Assembly: GCA_029239785.1 (NCBI GenBank)
Contig: JARBUG010000055.1
Coordinates: forward strand, 1-34,615
Source: Symbiobacteriaceae bacterium
Lineage (GTDB): Bacteria > Bacillota > Sulfobacillia > Symbiobacteriales > Symbiobacteriaceae
DNA length: 34,615 bases
Reading direction: 5' to 3'
The notes below the pieces were generated by a model that saw only the letters and a program-made list of their open reading frames with translations, did no database searches and was not told where the DNA came from. The translations under genes and the position numbers were made by a program. Of this stretch, positions 1 to 9,052 are shown piece by piece; positions within the stretch are counted from its first letter, which is position 1, and the number at the start of each line of letters is the position of its first letter.

Positions 1-311
1 ACGACTCCTTCATCATCCTCGACGAGGCGCAGAATACGACGCCCGAGCAGATGAAGATGTTCCTGACCCGTATGGGCTTTGGCTCGCGGGTCATCGTTAC
101 CGGCGACATCACGCAGGTCGACCTGCCGGAAGGCACCAAGAGCGGCCTGGTGGAGGTGCAGCGGATTCTGAACGGAGTGGAAGGCGTCTCCTTCTGCTAT
201 CTGACGGAAAAAGACATCGTCCGGCACGACTTGGTGCAGCGCATCATCAAGGCGTACGAGGCGTTTGTGCCCGCCCCCTCGCCCCTGCCGCCGCTCAAGC
301 CGAAGGCGTAG
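1..311 (+). CDS. phoH: PhoH family ATPase, C-terminal fragment
   Basis: This is the 3' part of a gene that enters from the left edge; its reading frame is open from base 3. The visible protein begins with a Walker B motif (FIILDEAQN) and continues with [21 protein letters not shown], split here as [11 protein letters not shown] and [10 protein letters not shown], which is the conserved end of the PhoH-type P-loop ATPase/RNA helicase-like domain. The Walker A half is outside the window. It ends 15 bases before pgpH and is the first visible gene of the phoH-pgpH-ybeY-dgkA-cdd-era cluster known from many Firmicutes. PhoH proteins are thought to act in RNA metabolism, but the exact role is not settled. 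The identity is secure; the start is not visible. Confidence 0.93.
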   Translation, partial: DSFIILDEAQNTTPEQMKMFLTRMGFGSRVIVTGDITQVDLPEGTKSGLVEVQRILNGVEGVSFCYLTEKDIVRHDLVQRIIKAYEAFVPAPSPLPPLKPKA

Positions 312-326
312 GAGGCAGGTACCGTC

Positions 327-2624
327 ATGGATTTTCTGCACGAGTTGCGCGACCGCCTACGACGCTGGTCTTTGCAGGGCAGGCTGAAGAACACCAAGGT
401 CCGCCGGGCACTGCTGGGGGGCCTGTTCTTCGCGCTACTCACACTAATGCTCTCCGGACAGATCGTGCCCCGGCGGTATGCGATTCAAGAAGGCGACATT
501 GCCCCTCGCGACATTGAAGCTCCCCAAGAGATTGTTAACCGCCTGGCCACCGAGCGGCGTAAAGAGGCGGCCGCGGCGGCCGTCCCTCCTGTACAAAAGG
601 TCGACCCCGCTCTGCTGAAGGAAGCCGAGGACATCGTTAACTACTCCTTCACCCGGGTGCGGACGATTCGGGAACTGCCCAATATGGAGCCGGCCGCCAA
701 GGTGACGGAACTGACCAAGCAACTGAACCTTGGGGCGAATGTCACCCCACAAACGTACACCGCCCTGCTCAACGCCGAGGAGCGCCTGCTCGATCTGGCC
801 CGCATCGATGCGCTTAAGATTGTACGCACGGCCCTGCAAACGCCCATTTATAAGGCGGATGTACAGGATATTCGCGACAAGATCGATAAGGAGACCGACC
901 CTTACACCATTGAGACCAAGGAGCCCTGGCTGAAGATCTTCACAAAAGAAGTCAGCAAGGGCACCATCAAGTCCAATCTGGTCGTTGACGCAGAACAGAC
1001 ACAGCAACTGCGTGAACTGGCCGCAGCCCGGGAAGAGAACACCGTCACCTGGAAAGTCGGTCAGTTGATCGTCAAGAAGGGTGAACCCGTCACCGACGAG
1101 CAGTACGCCGGCCTGGTTGACCTCCGCCTTGTCGGCAACGCCACGGACTACCGCTCCATCGTGGGCACGGCGGTCCTTTCGGCGGTCATGGTCGGGCTCA
1201 TGGCACTCTACATGAGCCGGTACCGGTCCGACTTGCTCGACCACGACCGGAAGATGTTCCTCCTGGGTGTCATCGGAATCGGCACGTTGGGTCTGTCACT
1301 GGTCATGAAGGCCTTCGGCAACCTGGGCCCCGGTGTGGCCTACCTCATGCCAGTGGCTGTCAATGGCATGCTGGTCTCCATTCTGCTGGATACCCGGGCC
1401 GCCTTGCTTCAGAACGCCCTGCTGGCTTTGCTGGTGGGCCTGTCCACCGAAGTCGATCAGGTCAACTTCGCTCTGGTCGCTCTGGTGGGCTCTACCGTGG
1501 CCAGCTACGCCGTTTCCCGGGTGGAGAGCCGCACCGATATCTATCGGGCCGGCCTGATGGTCTCGGCCGCTAACGTCCTGACGATTATCGGCATCTACAT
1601 GGTGAAGGCGTATCCACTGCTGTCGGCCCGCCCATGGATTGACGCCGGCCTCGGCGCCGCGAACGGTATACTGGCCGCCATGGTGGCCACGGGCGCCCTG
1701 CCGGTTTTCGAATCGCTATTCGGCATTCTGACGCCGCTGAAGCTCCTGGAACTCTCCAACCCGAACCATCCCCTGCTCAAAAAGCTGCTGGTTGAGGCGC
1801 CGGGGTCGTACCATCACACCATTTTGGTGTCCAACCTGTGCGAAGCGGGCGCCGAAGCGGTCGGCGCCGATACGACACTGGCCCGGGTTGGGGCATACTA
1901 CCATGACATCGGCAAAACAAAGCGGCCGTACTTCTTTGTGGAGAACCAGTTTGGCGGGGAGAACCCGCACGACAAACTGCCGCCCAGCCTGTCAGCGCTG
2001 ATCATCACCAGCCACGTGAAAGATGGCCTGGAAATGGCCCGGGAAGCCCGGCTGCCCAGGGAGATCATCGACTTTATCCCCGAGCACCACGGCACCACGC
2101 TGGTGGGTTACTTCTACCACAAGGCCAACAAGGAAGGGCAGTCCGAGTTCGTGCTGGAAGATGATTTCCGGTACGAAGGGCCCAAGCCTCGCAGCAAGGA
2201 GACGGCCATTCTTATGTTGGCGGACAGTTGCGAGGCCTCGGTGCGGGCGATTCGCCAGAAGGGGTCGCTCACCGTCGATCAGATTGAATCACAGGTCAAG
2301 CGCATTATTGACGACCGCTTGAAGCAGGGCCAGTTGGATGACTGCGACCTGACCCTGCGGGACCTGGACACCCTGAAGCGTACCTTTGTCAAAGTGCTGA
2401 GCGGTGTGCACCACGCCCGTGTCGAATATCCCGAAGCCTTGCAGGGCAAGCTGGCCCCGCCCGGGGCACCGGGAGCTAACGGAGGAGAGGGGAAAGCCGA
2501 TGGCGCTGGCGGTTTGGATCGCCAACGATCAGGAGAAGGTGGCGCTGACGGAAGCGCAGGAGCGGCTGGTGGAGAAGGTAGCCCAGAGAGCGTTGGAACT
2601 GGCGGACAGGCCGGAGCTGAGTGA
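327..2624 (+). CDS. pgpH: 7TM-HD domain cyclic-di-AMP phosphodiesterase (PgpH/YqfF)
   Basis: A 765-residue membrane phosphohydrolase. After a first membrane segment (about residues 28-46) comes an extracytoplasmic domain to about residue 275, then seven hydrophobic segments (about 275-475) and a cytoplasmic HD domain. The metal-binding His526-Asp527 pair is in [14 protein letters not shown] and further ligands are in PEHHGTTLV. Known relatives (Listeria PgpH, B. subtilis YqfF) hydrolyse the second messenger c-di-AMP, which controls potassium and osmotic balance; that function is inferred from family membership. The ATG is preceded by GGAGG at 311-315. The last 41 residues or so are a Gly/Ala/Ser-rich tail that reads over the beginning of ybeY in another frame, so the true functional C-terminus may be near residue 720. 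Confidence 0.93.
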   Translation: MDFLHELRDRLRRWSLQGRLKNTKVRRALLGGLFFALLTLMLSGQIVPRRYAIQEGDIAPRDIEAPQEIVNRLATERRKEAAAAAVPPVQKVDPALLKEAEDIVNYSFTRVRTIRELPNMEPAAKVTELTKQLNLGANVTPQTYTALLNAEERLLDLARIDALKIVRTALQTPIYKADVQDIRDKIDKETDPYTIETKEPWLKIFTKEVSKGTIKSNLVVDAEQTQQLRELAAAREENTVTWKVGQLIVKKGEPVTDEQYAGLVDLRLVGNATDYRSIVGTAVLSAVMVGLMALYMSRYRSDLLDHDRKMFLLGVIGIGTLGLSLVMKAFGNLGPGVAYLMPVAVNGMLVSILLDTRAALLQNALLALLVGLSTEVDQVNFALVALVGSTVASYAVSRVESRTDIYRAGLMVSAANVLTIIGIYMVKAYPLLSARPWIDAGLGAANGILAAMVATGALPVFESLFGILTPLKLLELSNPNHPLLKKLLVEAPGSYHHTILVSNLCEAGAEAVGADTTLARVGAYYHDIGKTKRPYFFVENQFGGENPHDKLPPSLSALIITSHVKDGLEMAREARLPREIIDFIPEHHGTTLVGYFYHKANKEGQSEFVLEDDFRYEGPKPRSKETAILMLADSCEASVRAIRQKGSLTVDQIESQVKRIIDDRLKQGQLDDCDLTLRDLDTLKRTFVKVLSGVHHARVEYPEALQGKLAPPGAPGANGGEGKADGAGGLDRQRSGEGGADGSAGAAGGEGSPESVGTGGQAGAE

Positions 2625-2975
2625 GGCAGAGGTCTCCATCACCTTTGTTGATGACCAGCAGATTATGGACCTGAACCGTGACCACCGGGGGCTGCATAAG
2701 CCGACGGATGTCCTCTCTTTCTCTCAGTTGGAGGGTGAGGAGCTGGCGGCGTTGCCCGAGGGCGAGCCGGTTCTGCTGGGCGACATCGTTGTAAGCCTGG
2801 AGCGCTGCGCCGAGCAGGCGGCCGACTATGGTCACTCGTTCGACCGCGAACTGGGTTTCCTGGTCGCCCATGGTATGCTGCATCTGCTCGGGCTCGATCA
2901 TCAAACGCCCGAAGAAGAATCAGCCATGATGGCCCAGACCGAAGAGATCCTGGGAGGACTGGGGCTGACGCGCTA

Positions 2976-2976
<1 letters not shown>
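2500..2976 (+). CDS. ybeY: Endoribonuclease YbeY (16S rRNA maturation)
   Basis: A 158-residue single-domain metalloprotein. The family zinc signature is present as HGMLHLLGLDH, with ligands His124, His128 and His134. The conserved segment LNRDHRGLHKPTDVLSF precedes it. YbeY takes part in 16S rRNA 3'-end maturation and late 70S quality control. The start is placed at the ATG at 2500, behind GGAGGAG at 2481-2487; the frame is open further upstream, but those residues (rich in Pro, Cys and Arg) do not resemble YbeY. This start lies 125 bases inside the end of pgpH. The stop codon TAG shares its last base with the GTG start of dgkA, so translation is probably coupled. Confidence 0.95.
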
Positions 2977-3907
<931 letters not shown>

Positions 3908-3910
3908 CGC

Positions 3911-4861
3911 ATGAGCAACGAATCCTTTGTTTCTGGGTTTTGTTCCATTGTGGGGCGGCCGAATGTGGGCAAGTCGACGCTGCTGAACGCGTTCATCGAG
4001 CGGAAGCTGGCCATTATGTCCGACAAGCCGCAGACCACACGCAACCGCATTCTTGGTGTGTATAACCGCGACGACGCCCAGGTGGTTTTTCTTGATACCC
4101 CGGGCATTCATAAGCCGCACCACCGGCTGGGCGAGTACATGAACAAGGTAGCCGTCAGCACGATCCCCGAGGTGGACGTGGTCCTCTTCGTGGTTGATGG
4201 GTCGTCCCCTGAGCCCGGCGACGGCGACAAGTACGTGGCCGAGGCGATCGCCCGGGCCGGTCAGCCTGTGATCCTCGTCTGCAATAAGATGGACCGGGTC
4301 CAGCGGGAAGACTGGTATAAGGTCATGGACAACTACAAGGCGCTGAGCGAGCCGTCTGTACGCTCCGAAAACCCCGCACCCGACGCCCGCACCATCGATT
4401 GGCTGGACGTAGTGCCCATTTCGGCCCTGGCCAACAAGAACATCGACAAGCTGCTCGACCTGATCGTCGGTCAGATGGAGGAAGGGCCGCAGTACTACCC
4501 CGAGGATATGGTCACCGACCAGCCAGAGAAGTTCGTCATCGCCGAGTTTATTCGCGAGAAGATTCTCCAGATGACCCGGGAAGAGATTCCCCACTCGGTG
4601 GCTGTCGAAGTTGAACAGCTCGAGCGGCGTGACTCGGGCACCGTGTACGTGGCTGCGGCCATTTACGTGGAGCGCGACAGCCAGAAGGGCATTATCATCG
4701 GGGCGAAGGGCGCCATGCTCAAGCAAGTCGGCGCCAAGTCGCGTGCCGATATTGAGGAACTGCTGGGCTCGAAGATTTTCCTGGAGCTTTTCGTGAAGGT
4801 CAAGGAAGACTGGCGCAACCGCCAGAACGTTCTGCGCACGTTGGGTTATCGCGACGAATGA
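3911..4861 (+). CDS. era: GTPase Era
   Basis: A 316-residue ribosome assembly GTPase that binds the 3' end of 16S rRNA. The G domain shows G1 GRPNVGKST (from residue 15), G3 DTPGIH and G4 NKMD. The C-terminal KH domain carries the Era signature IIIGAKGAMLKQVGAKSR followed by FLELFVKVKEDWRNR. The ATG follows the cdd stop by three bases with AAGGGG at 3898-3903. An acidic, Pro-containing insert of about 15 residues (near SVRSENPAPDARTID) between the G4 and G5 regions makes it slightly longer than the usual ~300 residues. In B. subtilis recO follows era; it does not here. Confidence 0.97.
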   Translation: MSNESFVSGFCSIVGRPNVGKSTLLNAFIERKLAIMSDKPQTTRNRILGVYNRDDAQVVFLDTPGIHKPHHRLGEYMNKVAVSTIPEVDVVLFVVDGSSPEPGDGDKYVAEAIARAGQPVILVCNKMDRVQREDWYKVMDNYKALSEPSVRSENPAPDARTIDWLDVVPISALANKNIDKLLDLIVGQMEEGPQYYPEDMVTDQPEKFVIAEFIREKILQMTREEIPHSVAVEVEQLERRDSGTVYVAAAIYVERDSQKGIIIGAKGAMLKQVGAKSRADIEELLGSKIFLELFVKVKEDWRNRQNVLRTLGYRDE

Positions 4862-4925
4862 TGCCCCATTGTTCCACCCACATACGTTTCATCTAGTAAC
4901 GATGTAGACGGATGGGGGCGGTCCT

Positions 4926-5024
4926 GTGGTCAGGTTCGTCGCGGCCGGCGGTCTCCTGTGTGTGGTCCTGGTGGCTTTCTGGTTCATGCGGCTGATTGAG
5001 CAGCCGCACCGGGACGGCACATAG
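4926..5024 (+). CDS. Possible 32-residue single-span membrane miniprotein
   Basis: A short open frame with a GTG start encodes a very hydrophobic segment (FVAAGGLLCVVLVAFWFM) followed by a charged tail (RLIEQPHRDGT), which looks like one transmembrane helix. A G-rich stretch (GGGGGCG at 4914-4920) lies about six bases upstream and could serve as a weak ribosome binding site. It fills most of the space between era and the hydrolase gene, just before the hydrolase's AGGAGG. I do not recognise a family; it is unlike YqzL, which follows era in some Firmicutes. It may be a chance frame. Confidence 0.3.
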   Translation: MVRFVAAGGLLCVVLVAFWFMRLIEQPHRDGT

Positions 5025-5041
5025 GGCGCAAGGAGGTTTAT

Positions 5042-5800
5042 TTGCCCATGCCCTATGCACCTGTGGCCGGAACCAGAGTCTATTACGAAGAAACGGGGCC
5101 TTCCGATGGGAGGCCCCTGCTTTTATTGCACGCGTCACTCCAGACCGCTGAATCCATGGCGCCGCTGCACAAGGTCCTGACGCCCCTGGGGGTCCGCCTC
5201 GTCGCACCTGACCAACGGGGGCACGGGCGGACGGGTAATCCGGGGCGGACACTCTCAATCGCCCAGCTGGCGGACGACGCGGAGGCGCTCATGGCGTACC
5301 TGGGGGTCAGGCGTCCCCTGCTGGCGGGCTTCAGCCTCGGCGCCACAGTGGGTGTTGAGCTGGCCCGGCGGGGGCGCCTGTCGGGGTTGGCGGTGCTGGC
5401 CGGGCGCATTCACACGGCGCCCCGGGGGCGGAAGGCGTTCGACCCGGCGGACATCCGGCGGCGTTCACCGTTGTGGGTGCAGCAGCTCGAAGCCAAGCAT
5501 GTGGAAATTCCCTGGGACGAGCTTGCGGTCGAACTGGGGACCATGTTTGAGGTCACGTGGCCAGGCTTCTCGCCAGCTGACCTGGCTGCCGTGGCCTGCC
5601 CAACGCTGGTGGTGCAGGGCGACCGTGACCTGATGGTGCCGGTGGAGCAGGGAAAGGAGCTAGCTGGGTCGGTTCAGCAGGGCCAGTTTCACCTGGTGCC
5701 CTCGGCCGGCCACCCCGACCTGCTATACCGTCAGGAGGCACTGGATGCAGTGCGTGAGTTCTTCGCCGCACCCCACATTCTGTCGCGGTCGTCGAAATAG
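5042..5800 (+). CDS. Alpha/beta-fold hydrolase
   Basis: A 252-residue soluble alpha/beta hydrolase. The order of motifs is canonical: oxyanion region LLLLHAS, strand LVAPDQRGHGRTG, nucleophile elbow GFSLGATVG with the catalytic Ser, the acid residue in VVQGDRDLMVP, and the catalytic His in SAGHPDLLY. The substrate cannot be told from sequence; relatives include esterases, lactonases and C-C hydrolases. AGGAGG at 5031-5036 serves either the TTG at 5042 (five bases away) or the ATG at 5048 (eleven bases away); the choice changes only two residues. It is followed eight or so bases later by the Old Yellow Enzyme transcript region in the same direction and may be co-transcribed with it. Confidence 0.88.
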   Translation: MPMPYAPVAGTRVYYEETGPSDGRPLLLLHASLQTAESMAPLHKVLTPLGVRLVAPDQRGHGRTGNPGRTLSIAQLADDAEALMAYLGVRRPLLAGFSLGATVGVELARRGRLSGLAVLAGRIHTAPRGRKAFDPADIRRRSPLWVQQLEAKHVEIPWDELAVELGTMFEVTWPGFSPADLAAVACPTLVVQGDRDLMVPVEQGKELAGSVQQGQFHLVPSAGHPDLLYRQEALDAVREFFAAPHILSRSSK

Positions 5801-5832
5801 GGCAGACTATGTATCGGGAGGTTCGCACCAGC

Positions 5833-6888
5833 ATGCCACACCTTTTTGAATCCTACACGCAGCACGCACTGTCCCTTCGCAACCGCATCGTGATGGCGCC
5901 TATGTGCATGTACAGCGCCGGCCCCGACGGCATTCCCACCGAATGGCACTTCGTTCACTATGCCACCCGGGCCATGGGCGGCGCCGCCATGATTATCACC
6001 GAGGCGACCGCCGTTGAACCGGTGGGCCGCATTTCCGAAGGCGACCTGGGTATTTGGACCGACGACCAGGTTCCTGCCTTCAGGCGCATGGCCGACTTCG
6101 CCCACCAGCAGGGCGCCGCCTTCAGCATTCAGCTCGCTCACGCCGGGCGCAAGGCCTGGAGCGCCAGCCGGGGCTTCGGTCCCGAGCGCCCCGTCGCTCC
6201 CAGTGCCATCCCCTTCGCCGACGATTGGAACGCCCCGGCCGAACTCGACCCGGCCGGCATCGACCGGGTGGTCGCTGCCTTCGGCGAGGCCGCCCGCCGT
6301 GCGCAGGACATTGGCTGCGACAGCGTGGAAATCCACGCCGCCCACGGCTACCTGATTCACGAGTTCCTCTCGCCCATCAGCAACAAGCGCACCGACGAAT
6401 ACGGCGGTTCCCTCGAAAACCGGGCCCGCCTGCTCAAGCGGGTCTTTGAAGCGGTTCGTGCCAACTTCCCGGCGGAAAAGCCCATTTGGGTCCGTATCAG
6501 CGCCACCGACTGGGTCGAAGGCCAGCCGAGCTGGGAAATTGAGCAGTCCGTTGCCTTGTCGAAGATGATGAAGGAGTGGGGCGTCGCTCTGGTCGACGTG
6601 TCGACGGGCGGCAATTCACCGCTTCAGAAGATCACCTACCTGGGTCCGAACTACCAGGTGCCCTTCGCTGAGCGCATTCGCGGCGAAGCGGGCATTCCCA
6701 CCGGAGCCGTCGGCCTGATCACCGAAGCCGCCCAGGCTGACGAGATTATCCGGTCCGGCAAGGCCGATATCGTGCTGCTGGCTCGGGAGCTGCTGCGCAA
6801 CCCGTACTTCCCGCTGGCAGCTGCCCACAAGCTGGGCGCCGAAGTGAAGTGGCCGGAGCAGTACGTTCGGGGGAAGTTCGCCAAGTAA
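5833..6888 (+). CDS. namA: Old Yellow Enzyme, YqjM/NamA-type NADPH dehydrogenase
   Basis: A 351-residue FMN-dependent TIM-barrel ene-reductase, which reduces activated C=C bonds of enals, enones and similar electrophiles. The YqjM-subclass hallmarks are visible: Cys25 and Tyr27 in MAPMCMYS, the IQLAHAGRKA segment, the substrate-anion-binding pair in EIHAAHGYL, and SNKRTDEYGGSLENR. I place the start at ATG 5833, ten bases after CGGGAGG (5815-5821); an in-frame ATG at 5809 would add eight residues (YREVRTS region) encoded by that ribosome binding site, so it is less likely. A hairpin terminator follows. Physiological substrate is unknown. Confidence 0.93.
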   Translation: MPHLFESYTQHALSLRNRIVMAPMCMYSAGPDGIPTEWHFVHYATRAMGGAAMIITEATAVEPVGRISEGDLGIWTDDQVPAFRRMADFAHQQGAAFSIQLAHAGRKAWSASRGFGPERPVAPSAIPFADDWNAPAELDPAGIDRVVAAFGEAARRAQDIGCDSVEIHAAHGYLIHEFLSPISNKRTDEYGGSLENRARLLKRVFEAVRANFPAEKPIWVRISATDWVEGQPSWEIEQSVALSKMMKEWGVALVDVSTGGNSPLQKITYLGPNYQVPFAERIRGEAGIPTGAVGLITEAAQADEIIRSGKADIVLLARELLRNPYFPLAAAHKLGAEVKWPEQYVRGKFAK

Positions 6889-6914
6889 CCGCGTGACGAT
6901 TGGAGATTTGCGTG

Positions 6915-6954
6915 AAGGCCGTGTCTCCCGCGAGGGAATCACGGTCTTTCGTTT
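6915..6954 (+). terminator. Rho-independent terminator after the ene-reductase
   Basis: A stem of GGCCGTG (6917-6923) with CACGGTC (6940-6946), including one G-T pair, encloses an inner stem TCCC/GGGA around GCGA. It is followed by TTTCGTTT. It separates the ene-reductase from the downstream peptidase gene. Confidence 0.6.
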
Positions 6955-7032
6955 ACGCTCATAGGGAGGAAGATTCGGGCATCTTATGGAAGGTAAAGAC
7001 TCGATATCACGTCAGTCGAAGGAGCGACCAAC

Positions 7033-8835
7033 ATGCAGAAGCGCCTGACCCGGCCCGAAGTTCCTGCAGCACTCACCTGGGCCGTGGAGGACCTCTTTTC
7101 CAACCAGACCGCCTGGGATGCCGAACTGACCGCCATTGAGGCCGCCGTAGCGCAGGTGGCCTCGTTCAAGGGGCGCCTGGCCGAGGGCGCCGATGTGGCA
7201 CAGGCCTGCCTTGACGCACAGGAGGCCGTTTCCGAGCGCATTTACCGGCTCTACACCTACGCCGGCCTCAAGTCAGCCGAGGACGGCTCCAGCCCCGCCA
7301 ACCAAGAGCTGGACATGCGGGCAGGCTCCCTGGTCGCCAACGCCGAAGCCAACTTTGCGTTTATCCGGTCCGAACTGCTGGCCCTGCCCGACGGAACGAT
7401 TGAGCGCTGGGTGGAGGCCAACCAGCGGCTCGCCGAGCTGCGCCCCTACATTGAACGGCTGTTGGACGAGAAGCCCCATATGCTCCACCCCGACACCGAA
7501 GAGGCCGTCGCCGCCCTGGGCGAAGTCCACGGCGCACCTTACACCACCTACGAGCGGGCCAAGAGTTCCGATATGACCTTCCCGAACTTTGCAGACGGGG
7601 AGGGACGCGAACGCGAACTCTCCTTTGCCCTTTACGAGGAAAACTACGAGACATCCGTGGACCCCGTCACCCGTCGGAACGCGTTCGCGGCCTTCACCCG
7701 GGGACTGGGGGCATACAAGAACACCCTGGCTGCCACCTGGGCGACCGAAGTGAAGAAGCACGTCGTGATGGCGCGGCTGCGTCGCTACCCATCGGCCACG
7801 CACATGTTGCTCGCACCGGCCCAGGTTTCGCTGGAGGCTTATCATAACCTGCTCGATATCATCCAGGCCGAGTTGGCGCCCCACATGCGCCGGCTGGTCA
7901 ACCTGCGCAAGCGGGTTCTGGGCCTCGACCAGGTGCTTTACTGCGATATCGAAGCGCCCCTCGACCCGGCCTTCAACCCGGGCATCTCGCGCGAAGAGGC
8001 GTCTAGCCTGGTGTTAGAGGCTCTGAGCGTGATGGGGCCCGAGTACGAGAAGATCATGCGGACGGCCCTGAGCGAGCGCTGGGTGGACTGGGCTGACAAC
8101 GTGGGCAAGTCGACCGGCGCCTTCTGCGCTTCGCCCTACGGCTCCCACTCCTACATTCTGTTAACCTGGGCCGACAACATGCGGGGTGCCTTTACGCTGG
8201 CCCACGAACTGGGCCATGCCGGCCACTTTGAACTGGCCAACCGGCACCAGCGCCTATTTAACACGGACGTGTCGCGTTATTTTGTCGAAGCCCCGTCTAC
8301 CATTAACGAACTGCTCCTCGGCCAGCACATTCTGGCCAAGTCCACCGACGTGCGGATGCGTCGCTGGGTGATTCTGCAGTTAATGGCCACCTACCATCAC
8401 AACTTCGTACGACACCTGCTTGAAGGGGAACTCCAGCGGCGCATGTATGCGTTGGCGGAGCAAGGCACACCCATTACGGCTGCCACGCTCAGTACCGCCA
8501 AGGGCGAGATTCTGGAACAGTTCTGGGGCGGTGCCGTGACCATCGATGAGGGCGCCCGCCTGACCTGGATGCGTCAGCCGCACTACTACATGGGGCTGTA
8601 TCCCTTCACCTACTCAGCCGGACTGACGGCCGCGACCGCCATGGCCCAGATGATCCGCGAGGAGGGGGAACCGGCAGTTCAGCGCTGGCTCAGCGTGCTG
8701 CGTGCCGGCTCGACGAAGCGTCCCCTGGACCTGCTGGCAATGGCCGGCATCGACATGAGCAAGCCGGAACCCATTCGCAAGGCCGTGGCCTATGTGGGAT
8801 CCCTGGTTGACGAACTCGAGAAGAGCTTCGAGTAA
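7033..8835 (+). CDS. pepF: M3 family oligoendopeptidase F
   Basis: A 600-residue cytoplasmic zinc peptidase that degrades short peptides. The catalytic site is His391-Glu-Leu-Gly-His395 in FTLAHELGHAGHFEL, and the third zinc ligand is the Glu in YFVEAPSTINE some 25 residues later, as in the M3B subfamily. The C-terminal motif YYMGLYPFTYSAGL is also typical of PepF. No signal peptide is present. The ATG at 7033 has GAAGGAG at 7018-7024. Length matches the family. The gene is flanked by terminators on both sides and so appears to be a single transcription unit. Confidence 0.95.
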   Translation: MQKRLTRPEVPAALTWAVEDLFSNQTAWDAELTAIEAAVAQVASFKGRLAEGADVAQACLDAQEAVSERIYRLYTYAGLKSAEDGSSPANQELDMRAGSLVANAEANFAFIRSELLALPDGTIERWVEANQRLAELRPYIERLLDEKPHMLHPDTEEAVAALGEVHGAPYTTYERAKSSDMTFPNFADGEGRERELSFALYEENYETSVDPVTRRNAFAAFTRGLGAYKNTLAATWATEVKKHVVMARLRRYPSATHMLLAPAQVSLEAYHNLLDIIQAELAPHMRRLVNLRKRVLGLDQVLYCDIEAPLDPAFNPGISREEASSLVLEALSVMGPEYEKIMRTALSERWVDWADNVGKSTGAFCASPYGSHSYILLTWADNMRGAFTLAHELGHAGHFELANRHQRLFNTDVSRYFVEAPSTINELLLGQHILAKSTDVRMRRWVILQLMATYHHNFVRHLLEGELQRRMYALAEQGTPITAATLSTAKGEILEQFWGGAVTIDEGARLTWMRQPHYYMGLYPFTYSAGLTAATAMAQMIREEGEPAVQRWLSVLRAGSTKRPLDLLAMAGIDMSKPEPIRKAVAYVGSLVDELEKSFE

Positions 8836-8845
8836 CGCGTAAATG

Positions 8846-8888
8846 AAAAAGGCGCCAGGAGGCCGTAACGGCCTCCTGGCGCCTTTTT
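8846..8888. terminator. Strong hairpin terminator after pepF
   Basis: A perfect 15-bp inverted repeat (8851-8865 with 8869-8883) has a three-base TAA loop. It has AAAAA on the left (8846-8850) and TTTTT on the right (8884-8888), so it could work in both directions. Confidence 0.93.
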
Positions 8889-9010
8889 CATGGGGGCAAC
8901 TTTCCGGCCCTCGCACTTTACGCTTCACGAACATATTATTCCAATCCAAGATGTAAATCGTTGGAAAAGATAGGAGGAATTTGTTAGACTCTGCCGAATC
9001 TGAAGATGCA

Positions 9011-9046
9011 GAGGGCAGCCGCCCTCCACTAATCTCCTTTGGAGGT
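9011..9046 (+). promoter_or_regulatory. Competing leader hairpins over the protease ribosome binding site
   Basis: Two hairpins that share bases are visible just upstream of the secreted protease. Hairpin A pairs GAGGGC (9011-9016) with GCCCTC (9021-9026). Hairpin B pairs CCTCCA (9023-9028) with TGGAGG (9040-9045), which contains the ribosome binding site GGAGGT. They cannot form together, so this leader could switch translation on or off. A smaller CTCC/GGAG hairpin (9034-9044) is a third option. No energy was calculated. Confidence 0.35.
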
Positions 9047-9052
9047 GGAGCA

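Noticed and set aside
444-1244. A 266-codon antisense frame over pgpH
   Set aside because: It has no motif or plausible start region; it is a shadow of pgpH codon use.
8981-9052. Upstream TTG start for the protease
   Set aside because: AGGAGG is only three bases away and the extra 24 acidic residues would hide a typical signal peptide that begins at ATG 9053.
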